A stretch of DNA of 64,000 nucleotides from Massilia kyonggiensis (lineage in GTDB: Bacteria > Pseudomonadota > Gammaproteobacteria > Burkholderiales > Burkholderiaceae_D), in assembly GCF_024756235.1 (NCBI RefSeq), contig NZ_JANUGY010000001.1, positions 849,711-913,710 of the forward strand. Reading direction: 5' to 3'. Shown here one piece after another: positions 1-8,568 of this stretch. Below the pieces are notes generated by a model. It worked only from the letters and a program-made list of their open reading frames with translations. It searched no databases and had not been told where the DNA came from. A program made the position numbers and the translations under genes. The number at the start of each line of letters is the position of its first letter. The first letter of the stretch is position 1.

Positions 1-867
1 GCCGCCAAAAAGGCCGGCATCGACGTCAATGGCGCGGGCGCGGTCCGCATGGGCGACGCCGGCGGGGTCGGTTCCGACCGCGCGCCGCACTGGATCGCGC
101 CGGTCAAGACCATGCAGATCGGCCAGGAGACCATCAGCAACGTCGAACTGGGCATCATCGACTCGCAGGGCTCGCGCACGGCCGACCTGTACCTGGGCCA
201 GGACTTCCTCCGCACGCACCGCGTGCTGTTCGCGATGAGCCAGGAAAAGCTGTACATCGCCTACCTGGGCGGCGACGTGTTCACGCGCGGCACGGGACTG
301 GAACCGTGGATGCGCGCCGAGGCCGACGGCGGCAACGCGGACGCCCAGTATGCGCTGGCCCAGATCTACAACACCGGACGCGGCGTGCCGCGCGATCCGC
401 TCCAGGCCGGCGTCTGGCTGGACATGGCGGCGAACGGGGGCCAGCCGAACGCCAGCCTGCTGCGCGGCCGCCGGCAGATGCTGGCCGGGCAGGTGGAGAC
501 GGCGATCCCGCAACTGCGGCGCGCGCTCGACCAGTTGCCGGCCGACCGCCTGGGTCCGCTGTGGCTGTACATCGCCCGTGTGCGCCACGGCGAGGCCGAT
601 CTTGCGAAGACCGAACTGGAAGCGGCGCTGAAACAGCAGAAGGAAGACGACTGGCCGGCGCCGATCGCGGACTTCTACCTCGGCAAAATCAACGCGGCGC
701 GGCTGCTGGAAGAAGCGGGCAAGGACACGAAGCTGGCGCGTGCGCGCACGTGCATGGCCGACGCCTATATGGCGGAATGGTACGACGCGCGCGGCGACGC
801 GGCCGAAGCCGGCGCGCTCAAGGCCACGGTGCGCACGAACTGCGCGCCGACCAAAGGCAAGCAATGA
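1..867 (+). CDS. Retropepsin-like aspartyl protease with Sel1/TPR-type repeats (5' partial)
   Basis: The reading frame is open from base 1, so the N-terminus lies outside the window. The visible part begins in the second half of a clan AA (retropepsin-like) aspartic protease domain; the segment LGQDFLRTHRVLFAMS is the usual end of that fold. It continues into a Sel1-like repeat (AEADGGNADAQYALAQIY) and further helical TPR-like sequence to the C-terminus. The catalytic D-T/S-G motif would be upstream and cannot be checked. Proteins with this layout are usually exported or periplasmic, but no signal peptide is visible here. The stop codon overlaps the next gene as ATGA, so the two are probably co-translated. 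An internal ATG at 49 is not a credible start because the protease domain extends upstream of it. Confidence 0.75.
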   Translation, partial: AAKKAGIDVNGAGAVRMGDAGGVGSDRAPHWIAPVKTMQIGQETISNVELGIIDSQGSRTADLYLGQDFLRTHRVLFAMSQEKLYIAYLGGDVFTRGTGLEPWMRAEADGGNADAQYALAQIYNTGRGVPRDPLQAGVWLDMAANGGQPNASLLRGRRQMLAGQVETAIPQLRRALDQLPADRLGPLWLYIARVRHGEADLAKTELEAALKQQKEDDWPAPIADFYLGKINAARLLEEAGKDTKLARARTCMADAYMAEWYDARGDAAEAGALKATVRTNCAPTKGKQ

Positions 868-1352
868 AACTGATCGCCACCCGCCGCGGCCGCACCGATA
901 AATACGACGACCTCGTCTGCGTGCGCCGCGACGGCAGCACGACCGGCTGCGCGATGCCGCGCCAGGGCATCCTGCCGCACGACCTCGTGCACTACGTCGT
1001 CGAGTCCACGCTCGCCTGGCGCCATGCCTTCTTCGGCATGATCGCGGCGGGCGTCGACATCGGGCCCGCGATGGAGCAGGCGCACGACCCGGGCAATGCG
1101 GCGCTGGTGGACCAGGCCATCCATGCGGAAGCCGTCGTCGAGAGCCTGCAGGCGCAGCTATGGAGCGGCACGTTCGACGCCGCGATGTTCGGCGAAGGCG
1201 TGCGCACGGCGTGCACGGGACGGGGCCGCAGCGTGCCGGCACTCCCGGCGGACGCCGGCAGGCGCATGTTCGACGCGGTCCTCGAACTGGACGCGCGCTG
1301 GCAAGAGGTCCCCTGGCACGGCACGCTCGAGCTGGAACTGCCGGACCCGTGA
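864..1352 (+). CDS. Hypothetical protein, 162 aa
   Basis: I do not recognise the family. The product is soluble, acidic and mostly alpha-helical by composition, with no signal peptide or membrane segment. Notable patches are an N-terminal stretch with RRGRTDKYDDLVCVRRDG and a central hydrophobic helix around HDLVHYVVESTLAWRHAFFG. Start is the ATG that overlaps the upstream TGA by four bases. This is typical translational coupling and argues that the gene is real and co-expressed with the aspartyl-protease/Sel1 gene. Confidence 0.65.
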   Translation: MKLIATRRGRTDKYDDLVCVRRDGSTTGCAMPRQGILPHDLVHYVVESTLAWRHAFFGMIAAGVDIGPAMEQAHDPGNAALVDQAIHAEAVVESLQAQLWSGTFDAAMFGEGVRTACTGRGRSVPALPADAGRRMFDAVLELDARWQEVPWHGTLELELPDP

Positions 1353-1422
1353 CCGCGCCGGCAGGGCGTGCGCCATCGCGCTACAATGACGCCCTTCCTC
1401 CTGGTTTTCCGACGGTTCCCCC

Positions 1423-1848
1423 ATGTTCACCCCTTCCTCCAACGACGTCCGCCGCTTCTTTTGCGAGGCCTTGCGCAAGCGCCGCGCCGGCGAGATCCTG
1501 ACCCCGATGGACGCCATCGCCGCCGACTGGATCGAACAGCATCCCGAATACCACGACGAGCTGACGGACGCGGATGCGGCGGTGGCGCGCGACTATTCCG
1601 TCGAAGGCGGCAAGCCGAATCCGTTCCTGCACCTGTCGATGCATTTGTCGATCACGGAACAGGTGTCGATCGACCAGCCGCGCGGTATCCGCGCCGCCTA
1701 CGAGGCACTGGCCGCGCGCGTGGGCGAGCACGAGGCGCACCACGGCATCATGGAATGCCTGGGCGAGATGATCTGGTCGGCGCAGCGCCACGGCACGCAG
1801 CCGGACACCGACGCGTACGTGGAGTGCGTGCGCAAGCGCGTGCGCTGA
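1423..1848 (+). CDS. DUF1841 family protein
   Basis: A 141-residue protein that matches the DUF1841 family common in beta- and gammaproteobacteria. Recognisable features are the N-terminal segment with FFCEALRKRRAGE and the central HLSMHLSITEQVSIDQPRGI, followed by a histidine-rich helix (VGEHEAHHGIMECLGEMIW). The His, Glu and Cys clusters could bind metal, but no function is established. No signal peptide is seen. The gene stands alone and ends in a strong bidirectional terminator shared with the cytochrome genes coming from the other strand. Confidence 0.8.
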   Translation: MFTPSSNDVRRFFCEALRKRRAGEILTPMDAIAADWIEQHPEYHDELTDADAAVARDYSVEGGKPNPFLHLSMHLSITEQVSIDQPRGIRAAYEALAARVGEHEAHHGIMECLGEMIWSAQRHGTQPDTDAYVECVRKRVR

Positions 1849-1861
1849 AAGTCTCCCCAAA

Positions 1862-1904
1862 AAAAATCCCTCGCCCCGGCAGCGTGCCGGCACGAGGGAT
1901 TTTT
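1862..1904. terminator. Bidirectional rho-independent terminator
   Basis: A 12-bp perfect stem (AAAAATCCCTCG at 1862-1873 pairing with 1893-1904) encloses a GC-rich loop. A/T runs flank it on both sides, so it can stop the rightward DUF1841 transcript and the leftward cytochrome transcript. Confidence 0.85.
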
Positions 1905-1920
1905 ATTGAACGTAGCGGTA

Positions 1921-2277
1921 TCAGCGCTTCGTCACGAGCGCCGCCGGCAGGCCTTGCAGGTAGGCGGCGATGTCGGCCATGTCGCGGTCGGACAGCGGCT
2001 GGGCCATGCCGGCCATGATCGGATTGTTGCGACCGTTGGCGGCTTTGTTGCCGCGCTTGTACGCAACCAGCGCATGCACGAGGTAGTCGGCATGCTGGCC
2101 GGCCAGCTTCGGGTAGCTGGGATCGATCGGGGTCTTGTAGTCGGCGCCGTGGCAGGACGCGCAGTTGTATTTTTTCGCCAGTTCGGCGCCATTGGCGGCA
2201 TTGCCCGAAGCCAGCGCCTGGCCGGACAGGGCCAGCGCGGAAGCGCCCAGGGTCAGCGCGACGATCAGTTTATTCAT
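1921..2277 (-). CDS. Periplasmic c-type cytochrome (cytochrome c553-like)
   Basis: A 118-residue class I cytochrome c. It has a Sec signal peptide (MNKLIVALTLGASALALSGQALA), a single haem-binding motif CASCH and a distal methionine candidate in PIMAGMAQPL. The C-terminal helix DRDMADIAAYLQGL is typical of the c4/c553 group. The start at 2277 is chosen because it begins the signal peptide. The reading frame continues upstream, but without signal-like sequence. It lies 10 bp downstream of a second, similar cytochrome gene on the same strand, so the pair looks like an operon delivering electrons to a terminal oxidase or other periplasmic partner. The partner is not encoded nearby. Confidence 0.88.
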   Translation of the reverse strand: MNKLIVALTLGASALALSGQALASGNAANGAELAKKYNCASCHGADYKTPIDPSYPKLAGQHADYLVHALVAYKRGNKAANGRNNPIMAGMAQPLSDRDMADIAAYLQGLPAALVTKR

Positions 2278-2287
2278 GGCGCGCTCC

Positions 2288-2626
2288 TTACTTGGACGGG
2301 GTCTGTTGCGAATAATACGCGGCGATGTCGGCGATGTCCTGGTCGGACAGGCTGGCCGCGATACCACGCATGGACGGGTGGTTGCGGTCGCCTTTCTTGT
2401 ATGCCTGCAGCGCTGCTTCGATGTACTTCGCCGACTGGCCGCCGATCTTCGGTACGCGATAGACTTCAGGGAACGTGCCCTTGTATTCGGGGATGCCGTG
2501 GCAGCCGATACACTGCTCGATCTTGTTGGGTGCTGCCTTCGGATTGCCGACGATGTCGGCTGCGCCGGCCGTGCCGGCCATCGAGGCGCCGGCGGCTAGC
2601 ACGAGTAATGCGGTTGATATTTTCAT
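2288..2626 (-). CDS. Periplasmic c-type cytochrome
   Basis: A 112-residue cytochrome c with a signal peptide (MKISTALLVLAAGASMAGTAGA), the haem motif CIGCH, and a methionine ligand candidate in HPSMRGIAASL. The terminal helix QDIADIAAYYSQQ is the family signature. It resembles the downstream cytochrome gene closely enough to suggest an old tandem duplication, since both have the x-A-DIAAY ending. It is the promoter-proximal gene of the pair; the divergent MoxR gene starts about 230 bp away. Start taken at the ATG that opens the signal peptide. Confidence 0.88.
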   Translation of the reverse strand: MKISTALLVLAAGASMAGTAGAADIVGNPKAAPNKIEQCIGCHGIPEYKGTFPEVYRVPKIGGQSAKYIEAALQAYKKGDRNHPSMRGIAASLSDQDIADIAAYYSQQTPSK

Positions 2627-2855
2627 GGATGACCTATCGTTGGGTTGAATCGATAGGGCGCCTTGCGACCCGTGCGGCGGCAGCAGGTTTTCTAGACCCC
2701 CGGTACTGCAACTGCAATGGCATTTTTGCCACGATCCAATCGATTCTATCCGAAGAATATAGTCGAGTCCATTGGGCAGCGCAGCATGGACGCCCTGCCC
2801 GCGCCGCGGTTCTGGCATATACTCGTCGGCATCTCCCTAGCACCGAGTCAGGCCC

Positions 2856-3710
2856 ATGCACGCACCCCGACGCTTCGAAGGCAGCGATAACTATGTCGCC
2901 ACCGCCGACCTGAAACTGGCGGTCAACGCCGCCCTCACCCTCGCCCGGCCCCTGCTGATCAAGGGCGAACCCGGCACCGGCAAGACGATGCTGGCCGAAG
3001 AGGTCGCGGCCGCGCTGGACATGCCGCTGCTGCAGTGGCACATCAAGTCCACGACGAAGGCCCAGCAGGGCCTGTACGAATACGACGCCGTCTCGCGCCT
3101 GCGCGATTCGCAGCTGGGCGACGAGCGCGTGCGCGACATTCATAACTACATCGTCAAGGGCGTGCTGTGGCAGGCGTTCACGGCGCCGGAGCCGGTCGTG
3201 CTGCTGATCGACGAGATCGACAAGGCCGACATCGAATTCCCGAACGACCTGCTGCGTGAACTGGACCGCATGGAGTTCTACGTGTACGAGACGCGCGAGA
3301 TGGTCGTGGCGAAGCACCGCCCCCTCGTCATCATCACGTCGAACAACGAGAAGGACCTGCCGGACGCCTTCCTGCGCCGCTGCTTCTTCCATTACATCAA
3401 ATTCCCGGACCGCGACACGATGGCGGAAATCGTCAAGGTCCACTACCCGACCCTGAAGGCCGACCTGCTGTCCGCCGCGCTGCAGAGTTTTTATGAGCTG
3501 CGCGACGTGCCGGGCCTGAAGAAGAAGCCGTCGACGTCGGAATTCCTCGACTGGCTGAAACTGCTGCTGGCCGAGGACATCCCGGCCGAAGTGCTGCGCA
3601 GCCAGGACGGCAAGACGATCGTGCCGCCGCTCGCGGGTGCCCTGCTGAAGAACGAGCAGGACGTGAGCCTGTTCGAGCGCCTGGTGGCGATGGCGAGGCA
3701 CAACCGATGA
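2856..3710 (+). CDS. MoxR-family AAA+ ATPase
   Basis: A 284-residue single-domain AAA+ protein. Walker A is GEPGTGKT (residues 37-44), Walker B is VVLLIDEID (about 114-122), and a sensor-1 region with arginine fingers follows (ITSNNEKDLPDAFLRRC, about 160-176). MoxR ATPases act as chaperones that activate metalloenzymes or complexes and nearly always work with a VWA-domain partner. The partner here is very likely the CoxE-like VWA gene two positions downstream. Unusually, an acetyltransferase gene sits between them, overlapping this gene by ATGA. The specific client is unknown. Confidence 0.9.
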   Translation: MHAPRRFEGSDNYVATADLKLAVNAALTLARPLLIKGEPGTGKTMLAEEVAAALDMPLLQWHIKSTTKAQQGLYEYDAVSRLRDSQLGDERVRDIHNYIVKGVLWQAFTAPEPVVLLIDEIDKADIEFPNDLLRELDRMEFYVYETREMVVAKHRPLVIITSNNEKDLPDAFLRRCFFHYIKFPDRDTMAEIVKVHYPTLKADLLSAALQSFYELRDVPGLKKKPSTSEFLDWLKLLLAEDIPAEVLRSQDGKTIVPPLAGALLKNEQDVSLFERLVAMARHNR

Positions 3711-4294
3711 TCCAGGTCGCCCCCGTCACCCTCGAATTCAACGGCGTGCGCCTGGAGCCGCTCGGCCTGCACCACCTGGACGGCCTGCGCGCGGCCGCCG
3801 CGGACGGCGAACTGTGGAACCTGCGCATCACGTCCGTGCCGGAACCGCAGGACACGGAAGCCTATATCCGCATGGGGCTGGAGACGCCGAACCGGGTCGC
3901 CTTCGCCGTCGTCGACGCGTCCAGCGACACCGTGATCGGCACGACCAGCTACCACGACATCATGCCCGCCATCGACCGCGTGGAGATCGGCTACACGTGG
4001 TATGCGAAAAGCCGCCAGCGCAGCCACGTGAACACGAGCTGCAAGCTCCTGCTGCTGTCGCATGCGTTCGACACGCTGGGCTGCGCCGTCGTCGGCCTGC
4101 GCACCGATAATTTCAATTATGCGTCGCAGACTGCCATCGAGAGATTGGGTGCGAAGAAGGACGGCGTGCTGCGCCACCATGCGCCGCGCCGCGACGGGAC
4201 CGTGCGCGACACGGTCATGTACAGCATCGTGCGCGGCGAGTGGCACGAGATCAAGTCGCACCTGCATTACCGCCTCGCACGCCACGCGGAGTAA
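3707..4294 (+). CDS. GNAT-family N-acetyltransferase (RimJ/RimL-like)
   Basis: A 195-residue GNAT protein of the RimJ/RimL subgroup. It has an N-terminal LxPLxxxHLDGL segment, the beta strand with GTTSYHDI, the acetyl-CoA-binding region after EIGYTWY, and the late V-x-L-R-T-D-N-x-N-x-x-S-Q-x-A-I-E-x-L-G motif that is diagnostic of this subgroup. It overlaps the MoxR gene by four bases and is followed after 10 bp by the VWA gene, so the three genes form one operon. Its substrate is unknown. By position it might modify the VWA/MoxR client, but that is inference. Confidence 0.88.
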   Translation: MIQVAPVTLEFNGVRLEPLGLHHLDGLRAAAADGELWNLRITSVPEPQDTEAYIRMGLETPNRVAFAVVDASSDTVIGTTSYHDIMPAIDRVEIGYTWYAKSRQRSHVNTSCKLLLLSHAFDTLGCAVVGLRTDNFNYASQTAIERLGAKKDGVLRHHAPRRDGTVRDTVMYSIVRGEWHEIKSHLHYRLARHAE

Positions 4295-4304
4295 GGAACG
4301 CGCG

Positions 4305-5474
4305 ATGCTGATCGACTTCTTCTTCACCCTGCGCGACGCGAAGGTCCCCGTCACGATCAAGGAATTCCTCACCTTGCTGGAAGCACTGCAGAAGCAGGTG
4401 ATCGCGCCGTCGCTCGACGAGTTTTACTATCTCGCGCGCCTGACGCTGGTGAAGGACGAAGCCCATTTCGACAAGTTCGACCGCGCGTTCGGCGCCTTCT
4501 TCAAAGGCATCGAGACGGTGTTCGATGCGAAGGCGGACATTCCCCTGGATTGGCTGATCAAGCGTCTCGAACGCGAGCTGACGCCCGAGCAGAAGGCAGA
4601 GTTGCAGAAGCTCGGCTACGACAAGCTGATGGACCGCCTGCAGGAACTCCTGAAGGAACAGAAGGAGCGCCACGAAGGCGGCAATAAATGGATCGGCACG
4701 GGCGGCACGTCTCCGTTCGGCAACGGCGGCACGAATCCGGAAGGTATCCGGATCGGTGGCAAGGGCGGGAACCGGTCTGCCGTGAAAGTCTGGGACCAGC
4801 GCACCTACCGCGACTACGACGGCGAACGCGAACTGGGCATCCGCAACATCAAGGTGGCATTGCGCCGCCTGCGCCGCTTCGCGCGCCGGGGCGCGCCCGA
4901 CGAGCTGGCGCTGGACGAGACGATCCGGTCCACCGCCAACAATGCCGGCTGGCTCGACATCAAGATGCAGCCGGAGCGGCGCAACCGCATCAAGGTGCTG
5001 ATGCTGCTGGACGTGGGCGGCACGATGGACGACCACATCGAGCGCACGGAAGAACTGTTCTCGGCCGCGAAGGCCGAGTTCAAGCACATGGAGTTCTACT
5101 ATTTCCACAATTGCGTCTACGACCACCTGTGGAAGAACAACCGCCGCCGCCACGCCGAGCGCTTCCCGACGTGGGACGTATTGCGCACCTACCCGACGGA
5201 CACGCGCCTGATCTTCGTCGGCGACGCGACGATGAGCCCCTACGAGATCCTCGCGCCCGGCGGCTCCGTCGAATACGCCAACGAGGAACCGGGCGCGGAA
5301 TGGCTCGCGCGCTTCTGCCACGCGTTCCCCAAATTCGCGTGGCTGAATCCGGAGCCGGAACACCTGTGGCAGTACCGGCAGTCGATCGACATCATCCGGA
5401 GAATCATGGGCAACCGCATGTTCCCCGTGACGATCGATGGCCTGGAACGGGCGATGCGCCTGCTCAGCAAGTAA
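4305..5474 (+). CDS. CoxE-like VWA-domain protein, MoxR partner
   Basis: A 389-residue protein of the VWA-containing CoxE family. The N-terminal half is helical. A glycine-rich linker follows around residues 125-157 (GTGGTSPFGNGGTNPEG), and then a von Willebrand A domain. The metal-binding MIDAS position reads DVGGTMD (about 236-242) instead of the canonical D-x-S-x-S, so the first serine is Gly and the second is Thr. Such substitution is common in this family. The start ATG at 4305 is preceded by a short AG-rich segment. It forms an operon with the MoxR ATPase and the GNAT gene. The complex probably remodels or activates an unidentified target. Confidence 0.88.
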   Translation: MLIDFFFTLRDAKVPVTIKEFLTLLEALQKQVIAPSLDEFYYLARLTLVKDEAHFDKFDRAFGAFFKGIETVFDAKADIPLDWLIKRLERELTPEQKAELQKLGYDKLMDRLQELLKEQKERHEGGNKWIGTGGTSPFGNGGTNPEGIRIGGKGGNRSAVKVWDQRTYRDYDGERELGIRNIKVALRRLRRFARRGAPDELALDETIRSTANNAGWLDIKMQPERRNRIKVLMLLDVGGTMDDHIERTEELFSAAKAEFKHMEFYYFHNCVYDHLWKNNRRRHAERFPTWDVLRTYPTDTRLIFVGDATMSPYEILAPGGSVEYANEEPGAEWLARFCHAFPKFAWLNPEPEHLWQYRQSIDIIRRIMGNRMFPVTIDGLERAMRLLSK

Positions 5475-6065
5475 TCACCGCGCGCGTATCGCCGCGCGCA
5501 CGACCAGCAAGCCGATGATGTCGATCCACAGGTGCACGAGCACCGCCGCGATCCAGCCGACGTACTGATAAATCAGGCCCAGCGCGACGCTGCCGCCAAA
5601 AATGCCGGCCGCCTGCGCCAGCGTGGCGAAGTCGAGCCGGCGGAAGCGGTACGCGGGCGTGTGCGTGACGACGAAGATCAGCGACGTGATCCAGATGCCA
5701 AGCAGCGGCTGCAGCGCCGCGCGGAACAGCGTCTCCTCGCCGATGGCGGCGGCCAGCGCGATCCACAGCGGATTCAGGCCGCGCAGGTCGAGGCGCGCAT
5801 AGCTTGCGATCGTGTCCGTGGTCGACTTCGCACGCGCCGTCAGGCGGAACATGACGTACGAGCCCACGGCGGCCAGCAGCGCAAGGCCCTGCCCGATCAG
5901 CAGCTGCCACATGGGCGTCATCGGACCGCCGAACGCGGCCAGCGGATCGCGCTGGCCGAACCAGATGATGGGCACGGCCAGCAGGCAGAACATCAGGCAG
6001 GTGAGTACCTGGGCCGTGAGGCGGATCGGGGGACGCGGTGCCGGGGCGGAAATAGATTGGGTCAT
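5475..6065 (-). CDS. CPBP-family intramembrane glutamic protease
   Basis: A 196-residue polytopic membrane protein with the CPBP (Abi/CAAX-like) motifs. Motif 1 is EETLFR at about residues 110-115 within GEETLFRAAL. Motif 2 is FVVTHTP (His about 135), and a last motif lies in the C-terminal helix around HLWIDIIG. About six hydrophobic segments are visible. Bacterial CPBP proteins cleave membrane substrates or contribute to bacteriocin self-immunity; nothing nearby indicates which. Start taken at the ATG at 6065; the frame stays open nine residues further but without a better start. It is convergent with the VWA gene, with no gap between the stop codons. Confidence 0.85.
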   Translation of the reverse strand: MTQSISAPAPRPPIRLTAQVLTCLMFCLLAVPIIWFGQRDPLAAFGGPMTPMWQLLIGQGLALLAAVGSYVMFRLTARAKSTTDTIASYARLDLRGLNPLWIALAAAIGEETLFRAALQPLLGIWITSLIFVVTHTPAYRFRRLDFATLAQAAGIFGGSVALGLIYQYVGWIAAVLVHLWIDIIGLLVVRAAIRAR

Positions 6066-6170
6066 GCGGCATTGTAAACGCCACTTCCTCAATTCCTACA
6101 TGTAATCGTGCGCACATATCCCTCTTGTAGAATCGGTCGCAAGTATTAACATTTTGGCAAAGGAGCGGGC

Positions 6171-7367
6171 ATGCAAGAATTCCTGTCTGTCTTGACCAGC
6201 CTGTCCTGGCCCTTCGCGATCACGCTGGCCTGGCTGGTCGGCGAATTCGGGCAACGCTGGACGGGCCTGCCGCGCATCAGCTTCTATGGCCTCGTCGGGT
6301 TCATCCTGGCCGCGCCCCAGCTGGGCGTGCTGCCGCTGCCGCCGTCGGGAGGCGGCACGACCCTGCTGCTGGCCGACGTCGGGTTCGGGTTGATCCTGTT
6401 CGAGCTGGGCTACCGCATCAACCTGCGCTGGCTGCGCACGAATCCGTGGATCGGCGTCACCGGCCTCGTCGAAGCGGGCCTGACGTTCGTCGGCGTCTAC
6501 CTCGTCGCGAATGCGTTCGGCGTGGCGCTGATCGACCGGCTGATGCTCGCGTCGCTGTCGATGGCGACGTCGCCCGCCACCGTGGTCCGCGTGATCAACG
6601 AACAGAAAAGCTCGGGCCAGGTGACGGAACGGGCGCTGCACCTGTGCGCGCTGAACTGCGTGCTGGCCGTGTTCGCGTTCAACGCCACCGTCGGCCTGTG
6701 GATCTTCCGCACGTTCGAGGACGTCGGCGACGCGTTGTGGAACAGCCTCGTCGTGCTGGGCGTCTCGGCCTTCACGGGCGCCGTGTTCGGCCTCGTCGTG
6801 CCGGGCGTCCTGCGTTTGCTGGGCAAGCTGGCTCAGGACGCCACCGTCGCCTTCGCGCTGGCCGTGATCCTGCTCGTCGCGATCACGTATGCACTGGGCC
6901 TGTCGCCCGTCGTCGCGGCGCTCGCGTTCGGACTGACGGCGCGCCACCGCCGCGTCGCATTCAGCCAGGCGCAGCGCAATTTCGGCGCGCTGGGCGAGCT
7001 GCTCACCGTCGTGCTGTTCGTGTTCGCCGCGTCCACGCTCGACTGGCGCCGCGTGTGGGCCGGCGCGGCGCTCGCCATCGCCCTCGTGCTCGTGCGCCTC
7101 CTTGCCAAGACGGCCGGCGTGACGGCGTTCGCGCACCTGTCCGGCATTTCGTGGCGCAAGGGCGCGCTGACGGGCGTGGCGCTGACGCCGCTGTCCGTGT
7201 TCGTGATCCTCTTGATCGAGCATGCGCGCCACGCGGGCGTGCAGGTCGTCGAGGAGCTGCGCGCCGTGGCGGGCGTGACGATGCTGCTCGAAGTATTCGG
7301 TCCCATCATCCTGCAGCGCGCCCTCGTGTGGGCGCGCGAAGCGCCGGAGATCAACCATGCCCCTTGA
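6171..7367 (+). CDS. CPA2-type cation:proton antiporter (Kef-like membrane domain)
   Basis: A 398-residue membrane protein with roughly 11-12 hydrophobic segments and the Na+/H+ exchanger fold. Examples are the early [13 protein letters not shown] region, [17 protein letters not shown], and [15 protein letters not shown] in the position of the cation-binding helix. It lacks the C-terminal RCK/TrkA-N nucleotide-binding domain of KefB/KefC, so it is a membrane-domain-only form. A good ribosome site (AAAGGAG) precedes the ATG at 6171. The 3' end overlaps the YbdK-like gene by 11 bp, so the two are translationally coupled. Transported ion not determinable from sequence. Confidence 0.85.
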   Translation: MQEFLSVLTSLSWPFAITLAWLVGEFGQRWTGLPRISFYGLVGFILAAPQLGVLPLPPSGGGTTLLLADVGFGLILFELGYRINLRWLRTNPWIGVTGLVEAGLTFVGVYLVANAFGVALIDRLMLASLSMATSPATVVRVINEQKSSGQVTERALHLCALNCVLAVFAFNATVGLWIFRTFEDVGDALWNSLVVLGVSAFTGAVFGLVVPGVLRLLGKLAQDATVAFALAVILLVAITYALGLSPVVAALAFGLTARHRRVAFSQAQRNFGALGELLTVVLFVFAASTLDWRRVWAGAALAIALVLVRLLAKTAGVTAFAHLSGISWRKGALTGVALTPLSVFVILLIEHARHAGVQVVEELRAVAGVTMLLEVFGPIILQRALVWAREAPEINHAP

Positions 7368-8475
7368 ACCCTTCGCCACCTCGGAACCGCTGACGTTCGG
7401 CGTCGAACTGGAACTGCAGCTCATCAGCCTGTCCGACTTCGACCTCACGCCGGCCAGCCCCGACCTGATGCACCTGCTGAAGCGCAAGCCGTTTCCCGGC
7501 AACGTCACGCCCGAGATCACGGAAAGCATGATCGAGATAAATTCGAGCGTGCAGACGAACTACCGCACGCTGCTGGCGGAGCTGCTGGAAATCCGCGACA
7601 CGCTGGTGGCCGCCAGCGACGTGCTGAACATCGGCATCGCGGGCGGCGGCACGCATCCGTTCCAGCACTGGTCCGAACAGCGCATCTCGGCCAAGCCGCG
7701 CTACCAGGAATTGTCGGCACTGTACGGCTACCTGGCCAAGCAGTTCACCGTGTTCGGCCAGCACGTGCACATCGGCTGCGCGAGCGGCGACGACGCGCTG
7801 TTCCTGCTGCACGCGCTGTCGCGCTACATCCCGCATTTCATCGCCCTGTCCGCGTCGTCGCCGTTCGTGCAGGGGCACGACAGCGGCTTCGATTCGGCGC
7901 GCCTGAATTCCGTCTCCGCGTTTCCATTGAGCGGCCGCGCGCCGTTCACGCTCAGCTGGGCCGATTTTGCCGACGTCTATTTCGCCAAGATGGAGCGCAC
8001 GCGCATCATCAGGAGCATGAAGGATTTCTACTGGGACCTGAGACCCAAGCCGGAATACGGCACGATCGAGCTGCGCGTGTGCGACACGCCGCTGACGGTC
8101 GAGCGGGCCGCCGCGCTCGCAGCCTACCTGCAGGCGCTGTGCCGCCACCTGCTGGAGCGGAAGGAAGCGCCGCCGCTGGAAGACGACTACCTCGTCTACA
8201 ACTACAACCGCTTCCAGGCCAGCCGCTTCGGCCTGGACGGCGTGATCACGCATCCGAAGACCTATGAACAGATCCCGCTGCGCGAGGACATCATCGCCAC
8301 GCTGGACCTGATGGAACCGCATGCGCAGGCGCTGGGCAGCCTGGACGCGCTGCTGCACCTGGCCGCGACGGCCAGCGACGGGGGCGATGCGAGTTTTCTC
8401 CGGGGGCAGTACGAACGCCAGGGCAGTCCCGAGGGCATGGTGGACGCGGCCATCCGGCGCTTCCGCGGCCGCTAA
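7357..8475 (+). CDS. YbdK-type carboxylate-amine ligase (glutamate-cysteine ligase-like)
   Basis: A 372-residue member of the YbdK/GCS2 family, the usual full length. The N-terminal [11 protein letters not shown] holds the metal/ATP-binding glutamates, followed by [14 protein letters not shown], a GQHVHIG motif, and the C-terminal [20 protein letters not shown]. YbdK proteins show weak ATP-dependent glutamate-cysteine ligase activity in vitro and their physiological substrate is unsettled. The start overlaps the antiporter gene by 11 bp, linking a gamma-glutamyl-cysteine-type ligase with a Kef-like antiporter. That is suggestive because Kef channels are glutathione-gated, but it is only inference. 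Confidence 0.87.
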   Translation: MPLEPFATSEPLTFGVELELQLISLSDFDLTPASPDLMHLLKRKPFPGNVTPEITESMIEINSSVQTNYRTLLAELLEIRDTLVAASDVLNIGIAGGGTHPFQHWSEQRISAKPRYQELSALYGYLAKQFTVFGQHVHIGCASGDDALFLLHALSRYIPHFIALSASSPFVQGHDSGFDSARLNSVSAFPLSGRAPFTLSWADFADVYFAKMERTRIIRSMKDFYWDLRPKPEYGTIELRVCDTPLTVERAAALAAYLQALCRHLLERKEAPPLEDDYLVYNYNRFQASRFGLDGVITHPKTYEQIPLREDIIATLDLMEPHAQALGSLDALLHLAATASDGGDASFLRGQYERQGSPEGMVDAAIRRFRGR

Positions 8476-8493
8476 AAAAATTTTTATGTTGCG

Positions 8494-8520
8494 TGTCGAT
8501 CCGGCGGTCTCCCGTTCGTC
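8494..8520 (+). promoter_or_regulatory. Candidate ECF-sigma (ECF42-like) promoter
   Basis: TGTCGA (8494-8499), 17 bases, then CGTC (8517-8520), followed by TA. This matches, from memory, the promoter logic described for ECF42-group sigma factors. It would start transcription near 8527, about 40 bp ahead of the AHSA1-type gene. No sigma factor gene lies in the window. Confidence 0.4.
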
Positions 8521-8568
8521 GTAGCATCAGAGGGATGTCCTCTGCCACCCACGACAAGGAGACCGATC

